A stretch of DNA of 64,000 bases from Clavibacter nebraskensis NCPPB 2581 (GTDB lineage Bacteria; Actinomycetota; Actinomycetes; Actinomycetales; Microbacteriaceae): positions 2,232,001-2,296,000 of the forward strand of contig NC_020891.1 of the NCBI RefSeq assembly GCF_000355695.1, written 5' to 3'. Below, in pieces: positions 9,055-16,836 of this stretch. A program made the translations under genes and the position numbers. The notes below the pieces were generated by a model, which worked only from the letters and a program-made list of their open reading frames with translations, ran no database searches and was not told the origin of the DNA. The number at the start of each line of letters is the position of its first letter. Positions within the stretch are counted from its first letter, which is position 1.

Positions 9055-10475
9055 GTCAGCCGGACGGGGTTCACCAGGTCGGCGAAGATCAGCAGCGCGC
9101 TCATGGCGCCGAACACGATCACGACCACGAACGTCAGCGGCATGAGCTTCGCGACGTCGACCGGCCCCGGGTCGCGCCGGCCGAACGCCTTCGCCAGGAA
9201 GCGGCGGACGCCCTCGACGATCGCGCCGAGCACGTGGCCGCCGTCGAGCGGCAGGAGCGGCAGCAGGTTGATCATTCCGAGCGCCACGTTGAGCGAGGCG
9301 ACCAGGCCGATCATGGCCGAGGCGCGCGAGGCGACGGGCGTCTCGTCGAGGCTCGCGATCTCGCCCGCGACGCGGCCGACGCCGACGACGCTCATGGGCC
9401 CGTTCGGGTCGCGCTCGCCGCCGCCGAACGCGGCGCGGCCGACGTCCACCAGACGCTGAGGGAGGTTGAGGATGAGGTTCCCGACCGCGGCCATGTTCTC
9501 GCCCGTGGTGGTGAAGGCGGCCGAGAGCGGCTGCTGCTGCACGGCCTGCGTGGGGCTGAAGCCGATGAGGCCGACCTCGCGCGTGACCGGGTTCCCCTGC
9601 TCGTCGACCTCGGGAGCGCCGCGCTGGCCGATCACGGCCTGCTGCGTGAGCACGGGCGTGATGGCGAGCGTCTGCCGCGCGCCGTCGCGCTCCACGACGA
9701 CGTCGAGCTCCTTGCCCGCGGAGACCTGGACCGTGCTCGTGACCTGGTCCCACGCGGTGATCGGCGTGCCGTCGATGCTGACGATCGTGTCGCCGGGCTG
9801 GAGGCCGGCCGCCGCGCCCGGGGCCTCGGGGGCGCCGGCGGGGCAGGTGGCCGCGTCGGCCGACGAGGTGGATCCGGCGGGCACGATGCACGCGTTCACC
9901 TGGCCGACCGTGGTGGTGGGCGTCGTGACGCCGAACCCGCAGAGCACGATCGCGAACAGCACGATCGCGAGGAGGAAGTTCATGGCCGGGCCGCCCAGCA
10001 TGATCACCATGCGCTTGAGCACGGGCAGCTTGTAGAAGGCGCGGTCCTCCTCGTCGCCCACGCTCTCGGCGCTCGCCTGGCGGGCGTCCTGCACGAGGAG
10101 GTCGAAGAAGCCGCGGCCGGCGCGGTCGTCGGCGTCGGGGGCGGCCGGGGATCCGGCGTCGGCGGCACCGCGGCGGCTGTCCGGCCCGACGAGCTGGGCG
10201 ATCCCCGTGCTGCTCGTGCCGGCGCGCGAGCTCTGCGGCGGGAACATGCCGATCATGGAGATGTAGCCGCCGAGCGGGATGGCCTTCACGCCGTACTCGG
10301 TCTCGCCCTTGCGGCGGCTGAAGATCGTCGGCCCGAAGCCGATCATGTACTGCGTGACGCGCACGCCGAAGAGCTTCGCGGGCACCAGGTGCCCGACCTC
10401 GTGGAGGCCGATGGACACGGCGACGCCGACCACGATGATGAGCACCCCGAGGATGTAGAGGAAGACGCCGTCCAT
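9051..10475 (-). CDS. rseP: Site-2 intramembrane zinc metalloprotease (RseP/Rip1 type)
   Basis: A 474-residue M50 protease that cleaves membrane-anchored anti-sigma factors or similar substrates within the membrane. The zinc motif HEVGH lies in the first membrane segment (about residue 21). A PDZ domain around residues 230-330 contains GDTIVSIDGTPI. The second zinc/active-site motif NLLPLLPLDGGH lies near the end, and there are about four membrane segments. A roughly 60-residue Ser/Ala/Asp-rich cytoplasmic insertion follows the first part. I chose the ATG at 10475 because it immediately precedes the first membrane segment; longer forms add Arg-rich shadow sequence. dxr and ispG flank it at a distance. 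Confidence 0.92.
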   Translation of the reverse strand: MDGVFLYILGVLIIVVGVAVSIGLHEVGHLVPAKLFGVRVTQYMIGFGPTIFSRRKGETEYGVKAIPLGGYISMIGMFPPQSSRAGTSSTGIAQLVGPDSRRGAADAGSPAAPDADDRAGRGFFDLLVQDARQASAESVGDEEDRAFYKLPVLKRMVIMLGGPAMNFLLAIVLFAIVLCGFGVTTPTTTVGQVNACIVPAGSTSSADAATCPAGAPEAPGAAAGLQPGDTIVSIDGTPITAWDQVTSTVQVSAGKELDVVVERDGARQTLAITPVLTQQAVIGQRGAPEVDEQGNPVTREVGLIGFSPTQAVQQQPLSAAFTTTGENMAAVGNLILNLPQRLVDVGRAAFGGGERDPNGPMSVVGVGRVAGEIASLDETPVASRASAMIGLVASLNVALGMINLLPLLPLDGGHVLGAIVEGVRRFLAKAFGRRDPGPVDVAKLMPLTFVVVIVFGAMSALLIFADLVNPVRLT

Positions 10476-10483
10476 GGTGGGAG

Positions 10484-10489
10484 ACGCTA
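10484..10489 (-). promoter_or_regulatory. Putative -10 box for rseP
   Basis: TAGCGT on the minus strand, 8 bases before the chosen rseP ATG. It supports that start and a very short or absent leader. A GGGAGG further upstream is too far away to act as a ribosome site. Confidence 0.4.
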
Positions 10490-10579
10490 CCTCCCGCACC
10501 CTGGGCGGACGCCCCCGCGGCGCGGATCCGCAGGCTGGCCGCCGACCGCGCCGGACGGGTGCCGCCCAGGAGCCCCGGC

Positions 10580-10585
10580 TAGTCT
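10580..10585 (+). promoter_or_regulatory. Putative -10 box for the kinase-lipoprotein pair
   Basis: TAGTCT lies 8 bases before an in-frame GTG (10594) and 26 bases before the ATG at 10612. Use of the GTG would make the kinase message nearly leaderless and add six residues. Confidence 0.4.
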
Positions 10586-10611
10586 GGGAACCCGTGACGA
10601 GAGGTGCGCCC

Positions 10612-11880
10612 ATGCCCGGAGAACGGCCCGACCCGCTCGCCGGCACGCTGCTGGCCGGCCGCTACCGCATCAGCGGGCTGCTCGGACGCGGCGGCATGGC
10701 CACCGTGTACCGCGCATCCGACGAGACGCTCGGCCGCGAGGTCGCCGTCAAGGTCTTCGCGACCGACTCCGCCGACCCGGCCGAGGTCGAGCGCCAGGAG
10801 GGCGAGGTGCGCATGCTCGCCGGCCTCAGCCACCCGGGCCTCGTGACCCTGTTCGACGTGGGCGACGACGTCGTCGCCGACCGCGTGCTCGCCTTCATCG
10901 TGATGGAGATCGTCGACGGCACCACGCTCGCCGACCGCATGAAGGAGGGGCCGCTGCCCGGGCCCGAGGTCGCGCGCATCGGCGGGATCCTCGCGGACGC
11001 GCTCGGCTACATCCACCGCCGCGGCGTCGTGCACCGCGATGTGAAGCCCGCCAACGTGCTGCTCGCCCGACCCGAGGAGGACGACGAGCCGGCCGCCGCC
11101 AAGCTCACCGACTTCGGGATCGCGCGGCTCGTGGACGGCACGCGCCTCACGTCGACCGGATCCATCGTCGGCACCGTGAGCTACCTCAGCCCCGAGCAGG
11201 CGCTCGGCGAGGAGGTGGGCGCGCCCACCGACGTCTACGCGCTCGGCCTCGTGCTCCTCGAGTGCCTCACCGGCCGCCGCACCTTCCCGGGCACGGCCGC
11301 CGAGTCGACCATGGCGCGCGTGGTCCGCGACCCGGAGATCCCGGCCCGCCTCGGCGCCTCGTGGGTGGACCTCCTCGGCCGCATGACCCGGCGCGATCCC
11401 GCGATGCGGCCCACTGCGCGCGAGGTCACCGCGGAGCTGCGGACCGGGCGCGCGCCCGACTCCGCGGTGGACGCGCCCACGGCCACGTCGACGCGGGTGA
11501 TGCCGGCCGCCGCTGCCGCCGGGTTCGGTGCCGCCGGCGCGGGTGCGGCCGCTGCCTCCGCCGCGCCGTCCGCGGATCGGGACGCCCGGACCGAGCGGTT
11601 CGCCGCCGCGTCGTCGCCGTCGGCCGCGTACGGCGACGACCCGACCGCGAGGACCGACCCGGCCGAAGGCCGCCCCGGCGCGGATCGCGTCCCGGCGAAG
11701 CGCCGCGGCAGCCGGGCCCTCAGCATCGCGGTCGTGTCCGTGCTGATCGCCGCGGCGGCCGTCGTGGGCGTCGTGACCGTGCAGTCGCTGCAGACCCAGG
11801 ACACCTCCTACCCGTCGGTCCCCGGACCCCTCGGCGCCAGCCTCGAGGAGCTGCAGAAGAGCGTGGAGGACGCCCCGTGA
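10612..11880 (+). CDS. Receptor-type Ser/Thr protein kinase (PknA/PknB-like)
   Basis: A 422-residue Hanks-type kinase. Residues about 15-275 form the kinase domain with the Gly loop GRGGMATVY, Lys47 in VAVKVF, HRDVKPAN (Asp143) and DFG at 167-169, so it should be active. An Ala/Pro-rich juxtamembrane linker follows, then one membrane segment at about 368-390 and a short outside tail. There are no PASTA repeats. The ATG at 10612 has GAGAGG 7 bases upstream; GTG 10594 is an alternative. Its stop overlaps the next GTG by 4 bases, so the lipoprotein is probably a functional partner. Substrates are unknown. Confidence 0.93.
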   Translation: MPGERPDPLAGTLLAGRYRISGLLGRGGMATVYRASDETLGREVAVKVFATDSADPAEVERQEGEVRMLAGLSHPGLVTLFDVGDDVVADRVLAFIVMEIVDGTTLADRMKEGPLPGPEVARIGGILADALGYIHRRGVVHRDVKPANVLLARPEEDDEPAAAKLTDFGIARLVDGTRLTSTGSIVGTVSYLSPEQALGEEVGAPTDVYALGLVLLECLTGRRTFPGTAAESTMARVVRDPEIPARLGASWVDLLGRMTRRDPAMRPTAREVTAELRTGRAPDSAVDAPTATSTRVMPAAAAAGFGAAGAGAAAASAAPSADRDARTERFAAASSPSAAYGDDPTARTDPAEGRPGADRVPAKRRGSRALSIAVVSVLIAAAAVVGVVTVQSLQTQDTSYPSVPGPLGASLEELQKSVEDAP

Positions 11881-12467
11881 TCCGCACATCCCCCCGCCCC
11901 GGCCCCGGCCGGCGCTCGCTCCGCGGACGGGCCGCGGTCGGCCTCGCGTCCGCGACCACCGCCGTGCTCCTCCTCGCCGGCTGCGCGGGCGCGTCGACGC
12001 CGGAGGACCGCGCGCTCGACGACCTCCAGCAGCGCACGCAGTCCGTGACGCAGTCGTCCGCCGACGGCGACTACGCCAAGGCGCTCGCCCAGCTCGAGGA
12101 GCTCCGCGCGGCCGTCGAGGCCGACCTCGCCGACGGATCCATCGACCAGGCGCGGCACGACGAGGTGATCGCGCGCATCGACGCGGTGCGCGCGCAGCTC
12201 GAGGCCGCCCGCGACGCGGCGGAGACCACACGCACGCCCTCGACCTCGCCGTCCCCGAGCCCGTCGCCGTCGCCCTCGGCCTCGCCGACGCCGACGCCCT
12301 CGCCCACGCCGAGCCCGACGCGCCCGGCGACGCCCTCCCCCACCCCGAGCCCGACGCCGGGCGACGAGGACGGCGGACCGGGCGACCCGGGCAACGGGAA
12401 CGGGAACGCCGGCCCCGGGAACCCGGGGAACGGGAACGGCGGACCCGGCAAGCCCGGGAACGGCTGA
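11877..12467 (+). CDS. Lipoprotein with Ser/Pro/Thr-rich tail, partner of kinase
   Basis: A 196-residue secreted lipoprotein of unknown function. Its lipobox is LLLAGC after an Arg-rich N-region. Residues about 40-115 form a charged helical region that may be a coiled coil (repeated Leu/Ala with Asp/Glu/Arg). The tail is very low complexity, with Ser-Pro and Thr-Pro dipeptides and then Gly-Asn/Gly-Pro repeats. The GTG start overlaps the kinase stop (GTGA). The tail could span or bind the wall and could be phosphorylated or glycosylated, but that is inference. I recognise no named family. Confidence 0.8.
   Translation: MIRTSPRPGPGRRSLRGRAAVGLASATTAVLLLAGCAGASTPEDRALDDLQQRTQSVTQSSADGDYAKALAQLEELRAAVEADLADGSIDQARHDEVIARIDAVRAQLEAARDAAETTRTPSTSPSPSPSPSPSASPTPTPSPTPSPTRPATPSPTPSPTPGDEDGGPGDPGNGNGNAGPGNPGNGNGGPGKPGNG
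12241..12464 (+). repeat. Low-complexity repeat encoding SP/TP and GN/GP tail
   Basis: A degenerate hexamer-type repeat (CCGAGC/CCGTCG/CCGACG units) followed by GGGAACGGG units forms the 3' part of the lipoprotein gene. Such tracts vary in length by slippage. In-frame changes would alter the tail length only. Confidence 0.7.
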
Positions 12468-12620
12468 GCCGGGGATCATCGGAGCCGGGACGTGTGAGCC
12501 CGGGGCGGGTGAGCCCGGGGTGTCCGGACGCGGCCTCGAGCGCGGCTCAGACGATGCGCCGAGCCGGGATCCGCGCGCGTCACGAGGCGTCGCGTGGATC
12601 CCGACGGCCCGGGGGACGGA

Positions 12621-13703
12621 TCAGACGCCGAGGACCCGGTCGGCCTCGGCGCGCGCCCAGCGCTCCGCCTCGGCCAGCGACGCGCGCGTGAGCGGACCGG
12701 ACGCCGGCTCGTGGGCGTCGACGACGCGGCGGATGGTGTCGACGATGTCGAGGAACCCCGCCCGCCCCGCGTGGAACGCCTGCACGGCCTGCTCGTTGGC
12801 CGCGTTGTAGACGGCCGGGTACGTGGATCCGGAGGCTCCCACCTGCTTGGCGAGCAGCACGGCGGGGAAGGCCTCGTCGTCGAGCGGTTCGAAGGTCCAC
12901 GTCGCGGCGCGGGTCCAGTCGATGGGCACGCCGACGTCGTGCATGCGGTGCGGCCAGTTCAGCCCGAGCGCGATGGGGAGCCGCATGTCGGGCGGGGACG
13001 CCTGCGCGAGCGTCGATCCGTCGATGAACTCGACCATGGAGTGCACGAGCGACTGCGGGTGCACGACCACGTCGATCCGCTCGTAGGGCACGTCGAACAG
13101 CAGGTGCGCCTCGATGACCTCGAGGCCCTTGTTCACGAGCGTCGACGAGTTGGTCGTGATGACGAGGCCCATGTCCCAGGTGGGGTGCGCGAGCGCCTCG
13201 CGCGGCGTGACGTGCGCCAGCTCGGCGCGCGAGCGGCCGCGGAACGGACCGCCGGACGCCGTGACGACGAGGCGCCTGACCTCCTCCGCCGTGCCGCCCC
13301 GGAGCGCCTGCGCGATGGCCGAGTGCTCCGAGTCGACGGGGACGAGCTGGCCGGGCGCCGCGAGGGAGCGCACCAGCTCGCCGCCGACGATGAGCGACTC
13401 CTTGTTCGCGAGGGCGAGGGTGCGGCCCTCCTCCAACGCGGCGAGGGTGGGGCCGAGCCCCACGGATCCGGTGATGCCGTTGAGCACCACGTCGGCGTCG
13501 ACCGAGCGGATGAGCTGCTCCGCCTCGTCCGCGCCGAGGGCCGTGTGCTCGACGCCCGCGAGGCGCGCCTGCTCGGCGAGCGCCTCGCGCTTGCTGCCAG
13601 CGCCGAGCCCCACCACCTCGAACAGCTCCGGGTGCCGCGCGACGACCTCGAGGGCCTGCACGCCGATGGAGCCGGTGGATCCGAGGATGATGACGCGGCG
13701 CAC
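12621..13703 (-). CDS. dxr: 1-deoxy-D-xylulose 5-phosphate reductoisomerase
   Basis: The first committed enzyme of the non-mevalonate isoprenoid pathway, NADPH- and metal-dependent. The 360-residue protein opens with the nucleotide-binding motif LGSTGSIG. It contains ALANKESLIVGG, the substrate/metal loop VPVDSEHSAI, and the catalytic-loop region TASGGPFRG. I chose the GTG at 13703 because AGGAG, overlapping the preceding FKBP stop codon, sits 5 bases before it; the much longer upstream reading frame is Arg-rich shadow. The upstream 153-base spacer to the lipoprotein gene holds only a short GTGAGCCCGGGG repeat. Confidence 0.96.
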   Translation of the reverse strand: MRRVIILGSTGSIGVQALEVVARHPELFEVVGLGAGSKREALAEQARLAGVEHTALGADEAEQLIRSVDADVVLNGITGSVGLGPTLAALEEGRTLALANKESLIVGGELVRSLAAPGQLVPVDSEHSAIAQALRGGTAEEVRRLVVTASGGPFRGRSRAELAHVTPREALAHPTWDMGLVITTNSSTLVNKGLEVIEAHLLFDVPYERIDVVVHPQSLVHSMVEFIDGSTLAQASPPDMRLPIALGLNWPHRMHDVGVPIDWTRAATWTFEPLDDEAFPAVLLAKQVGASGSTYPAVYNAANEQAVQAFHAGRAGFLDIVDTIRRVVDAHEPASGPLTRASLAEAERWARAEADRVLGV

Positions 13704-13711
13704 GGCTGCTC

Positions 13712-14734
13712 CTACTGGGCCGGGGCGGACTGGGTGCCGAGGATGTCGACGACGAACACGATGGTGTCGGTGCCGCCGATGTCGTCGCCCTGGCCCTTGT
13801 CGCCGTAGCCGTCGGCCGGCGGGATGATCGCAATGACCTGCGAGCCGACCTTCTGGCCGACGAGCGCCTTCGTGAAGCCGGGGATGACGCCGCTCGTCTG
13901 GAACGAGACCGGCTTGCCGCCCTTGTCCCAGCTCGAGTCGAAGACCTTCTTGGTGTTCCAGTTGATGCCCGTGTACTGCACCGTGACGTTGGCGCCGTCG
14001 GTGACCTCGGCGCCGTCGCCGACCTTGAGGTTCGCGATCTTCGTCTCCGTCGGCGGGGCCGCGTCCGGGATGGTGATGGTGGGCGCCCCGTTGTCCGCGA
14101 GGGTGACCGTCGGGAAGCCCTCCGGTGCAGGCTGGTCCGCGCCGTCGGCGCGCGTGGGGACCTGGCTGAGCACGTCGACCACGATGACGATGGGGTCGTC
14201 GGCGCCGAGGCCGAGCGTCGTCGCCTGCTCGGCGGCGAAGCCGTCTGCTGCGGGGACCACCGCGACGATGCGCGATCCGACCGTGGTGCACTCGACCGCG
14301 CGGACGACGCCGGGGACGAGCGCGCTGTCGTCCAGCGTGGCCGGGAGCGGGGAGTCCGCGTTGTAGGCGAGCTGCGCGATGGCCTCGCCGGTCTTCCCGT
14401 TGTAGGCGGCCAGCGCGATGTTCGCGGTGGCGCCCGCGGCGATCTCCGCGCCGTCGCCCTGCGTGACGACCGTGCGCTCGGTCGTGTCGACCGTGAGCGG
14501 CGCGTCCACCGTGACCTCGGGGGCCTTCCCGAAGTCGCCGGAGACCTTGACCGACTTCGAGGCGTCGCCCGACGGGGTGTCGATGCAGGACGCCCCCGCG
14601 GTGCGTGCGCCGGCCGTCGGGCTCGCGGACGGATCCGCGTTCGGCGTGCCGCTGCCGGAGCAGGCGGACAGCGCCAGGACGGCGGCCGCGGCCAGGGTGA
14701 GGGGGATGCGTCGCTTCACGTGAGTCGCTTTCAT
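13712..14734 (-). CDS. Secreted FKBP-type peptidyl-prolyl isomerase lipoprotein
   Basis: A 340-residue lipoprotein with lipobox LSAC (Cys25). The C-terminal domain (about 235-338) is a canonical FKBP fold with VQYTGINW, FDSSW, GVIPGFTKALVGQKVGS and IPPADGYGD. The middle region (about 55-205) has the same order of elements but is degenerate (VPAADGFA without the aromatic pocket), so it looks like a second, probably inactive FKBP domain. It would act on proteins folding outside the membrane. The ATG at 14734 has no clear ribosome site; a GTG five codons in is an alternative. It lies 8 bases upstream of dxr. Confidence 0.9.
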   Translation of the reverse strand: MKATHVKRRIPLTLAAAAVLALSACSGSGTPNADPSASPTAGARTAGASCIDTPSGDASKSVKVSGDFGKAPEVTVDAPLTVDTTERTVVTQGDGAEIAAGATANIALAAYNGKTGEAIAQLAYNADSPLPATLDDSALVPGVVRAVECTTVGSRIVAVVPAADGFAAEQATTLGLGADDPIVIVVDVLSQVPTRADGADQPAPEGFPTVTLADNGAPTITIPDAAPPTETKIANLKVGDGAEVTDGANVTVQYTGINWNTKKVFDSSWDKGGKPVSFQTSGVIPGFTKALVGQKVGSQVIAIIPPADGYGDKGQGDDIGGTDTIVFVVDILGTQSAPAQ

Positions 14735-14863
14735 CGGCGCGCCGGACGCACCAGGTCTGTGGGAGGGACTCGCACAGTCTGCCCGACCCGGCCGGGGACC
14801 GCCTGACAGGGGTGGCGGACGATGACCGGGATCGGGCAGCCGGACGCGGGGAGGGGCGGCGGG

Positions 14864-15349
14864 TCAGGCGCCCGCGTCGGCCTCGAGCACCGTGCGCGGC
14901 TCGTGGTGCACGGGGAAGTTCACGCTGGACGCGATGAAGCACCGCTCGGAGGCGCCCTGGTGCAGCGACGTCGCGAGCTCGACGTGCGCGGGATCCCGCA
15001 CGGTGACGACGGGCCGCAGGGTGACCTCGACGAAGTGCCCGCCCCCGCCGTCCGTCTGCCGCATGGTGCCGGTGGGCTCGTCGCTGTAGCCCACGATCAC
15101 GACGCCCGCCATGGCGGCCGCGTTCAGGTAGCTGAGCAGGTGGCACTGCGCGAGCGCCGAGATGAGGGTCTCCTCGGGATTCCAGCGGTCGACGTCGCCG
15201 CGGAAGGGGCGGTCGGCGGATCCCAGGAGGTCGGGCTTCCCGGCCGCGCGCACGACGTGGTCGCGGCCGTAGGAGCGGTGGTCGGACGTGCCGGATCCGC
15301 GGTCGCCCGTCCACTCGAGGGACAGGGCGTACCGGTGCTCGATCTGCAT
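14864..15349 (-). CDS. OsmC/Ohr-family peroxide-reactive protein
   Basis: 161 residues, the normal size for the family. Two conserved cysteines are present, one in SALAQCHLLSYL and one in SERCFIASSVNFPV. The pattern matches thiol peroxidases that reduce organic hydroperoxides. The YhfA-like branch without assigned substrate is also possible, so I do not give a symbol. The ATG follows TAGCGT by 6 bases and has no ribosome site. It is transcribed away from gabT. Confidence 0.88.
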   Translation of the reverse strand: MQIEHRYALSLEWTGDRGSGTSDHRSYGRDHVVRAAGKPDLLGSADRPFRGDVDRWNPEETLISALAQCHLLSYLNAAAMAGVVIVGYSDEPTGTMRQTDGGGGHFVEVTLRPVVTVRDPAHVELATSLHQGASERCFIASSVNFPVHHEPRTVLEADAGA

Positions 15350-15355
15350 GGGATC

Positions 15356-15361
15356 ACGCTA
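15356..15361 (-). promoter_or_regulatory. Putative -10 box for leaderless osmC-like gene
   Basis: TAGCGT, exactly 6 bases (GATCCC) before the ATG at 15349 on the minus strand. Confidence 0.5.
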
Positions 15362-15405
15362 GCGAACGGCGTCGCGGCCCTCCCGGATCCCGCTGCCCGC
15401 GCGGG

Positions 15406-15411
15406 TAAACT
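15406..15411 (+). promoter_or_regulatory. Putative -10 box for gabT
   Basis: TAAACT, 9 bases before the gabT ATG, with no Shine-Dalgarno sequence between. The transcript would be leaderless or have a leader of 2-3 bases. Confidence 0.45.
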
Positions 15412-15420
15412 CGCCGGATC

Positions 15421-16836
15421 ATGACAGACACCCTGGACTCCGCCCGCGTCGGCACCCCTGCCGGCTCCGCCTCCGACTCCCCCGCCGCGCCCGCCCGCCA
15501 CGCGCGCCCCCAGGTGCCGCAGGAGCGACGCATCGTGACGGAGATCCCCGGCCCGCTGTCGCGCGAGCTGCACGAGCGCCGGAAGCGCGTGGTGCCGCCC
15601 GGCGTCTCCTCCCTCCTGCCCGTCTACATCTCCCGCGCGCACGGGGCGATCGTCGAGGACGTGGACGGCAACCGCTTCATCGACCTGGGCGCCGGCATCG
15701 GCGTGACCACCGTCGGCCACACGCGCCAGGAGGTCGTGGACGCCGCGACCGCGCAGCTCGGCGACGTGATCCACACGCTCTTCACCGTGACGCCGTACGA
15801 GGAGTACGTGCGCGTGGCGGAGCTGCTCGCGGAGCACACGCCCGGCACGCACGAGAAGCGCACGGTGCTCGTGAACTCGGGCGCGGAGGCCGTGGAGAAC
15901 GGCGTGAAGATCGCGCGCAAGCACACGGGCCGCCGCGCGGTCGCGGTGCTCGACCACGGCTACCACGGCCGCACCAACCTCACGATGGCGATGAACTACA
16001 AGGCCTCGCCCTACGGCACGGGCTTCGGGCCGTTCGCGGGCGACGTGTACCACGCGCCGAGCTCGTACCCGTATCACGACGGCCTCTCGGGCGCCGAGGC
16101 CGCGGCCCGCACCATCTCGTACCTCGAGAAGCGCATCGGCGCGACCGACCTCGCGTGCGTCGTCGCGGAGCCCATCCAGGGCGAGGGCGGCTTCATGGTG
16201 CCGGCCGACGGGTTCCTGCCCGCGCTCCAGGAGTGGTGCACGGCGAACGGCGTGGTCTTCATCGCCGACGAGATCCAGTCGGGCCTCGCGCGCACCGGCC
16301 GCTTCTTCGCGAGCGAGCACCTCGGCCTCGTGCCCGACCTCGTGCTCACCGCCAAGGGCATCGCGGGCGGCCTGCCGCTCGCCGGCGTGACCGGCCGCGC
16401 CGAGATCATGGACTCCGCGCTCCCCGGCGGGCTCGGCGGCACGTTCGGCGGCAACCCCGTGGCCGCGGCCGCCGCGGTCGCCGTCTTCGAGGCCATCGAG
16501 ACGCACGTGCTGCTCGACGAGGCCACGCGCATCGGCGACCACCTGCACCACGCGCTCGCGGACCTGCAGGAGGAGCACGACATCATCGGCGACGTGCGCG
16601 GCATCGGCGCGATGGTCGCGATCGAGCTCGTGCAGCCCGGCACCGGATCCACCACGAAGGAGCCGAACGCGGACGCGGTCTCGGCGATCGCCGCGTACTG
16701 CCACGCGCACGGCGTGATCATCCTCACCGCGGGCACGTACGGCAACGTGCTGCGCTTCCTGCCGAGCCTCGCGATCTCCGAGGAGCTGCTCGACGATGCC
16801 CTCGGCGTGATCGCCGACGCGTTCCGGGCTCTCTGA
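15421..16836 (+). CDS. gabT: 4-aminobutyrate aminotransferase
   Basis: A class III PLP aminotransferase of 471 residues that converts GABA and 2-oxoglutarate to succinate semialdehyde and glutamate. PLP-binding features include NSGAEAVENGVKIAR, YHGRTNLTM and FIADEIQSG, with the Schiff-base lysine in TAKGIAGGLPLAG near residue 312. The first 35 residues are an Ala/Pro-rich extension. The stop shares one base with the start of the asparaginase gene (TGATG), so they form an operon for amino-acid nitrogen use. Other class III substrates such as ornithine cannot be excluded. Confidence 0.92.
   Translation: MTDTLDSARVGTPAGSASDSPAAPARHARPQVPQERRIVTEIPGPLSRELHERRKRVVPPGVSSLLPVYISRAHGAIVEDVDGNRFIDLGAGIGVTTVGHTRQEVVDAATAQLGDVIHTLFTVTPYEEYVRVAELLAEHTPGTHEKRTVLVNSGAEAVENGVKIARKHTGRRAVAVLDHGYHGRTNLTMAMNYKASPYGTGFGPFAGDVYHAPSSYPYHDGLSGAEAAARTISYLEKRIGATDLACVVAEPIQGEGGFMVPADGFLPALQEWCTANGVVFIADEIQSGLARTGRFFASEHLGLVPDLVLTAKGIAGGLPLAGVTGRAEIMDSALPGGLGGTFGGNPVAAAAAVAVFEAIETHVLLDEATRIGDHLHHALADLQEEHDIIGDVRGIGAMVAIELVQPGTGSTTKEPNADAVSAIAAYCHAHGVIILTAGTYGNVLRFLPSLAISEELLDDALGVIADAFRAL

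Noticed and set aside
12241-12464. Repeat tract considered as a CRISPR-like array
   Set aside because: Continuous low-complexity coding sequence in frame with the lipoprotein; no spacers.
12494-12520. Two GTGAGCCCGGGG copies between the lipoprotein and dxr genes
   Set aside because: Too short and too few to be a CRISPR or regulatory array; simple GC-rich repetition.
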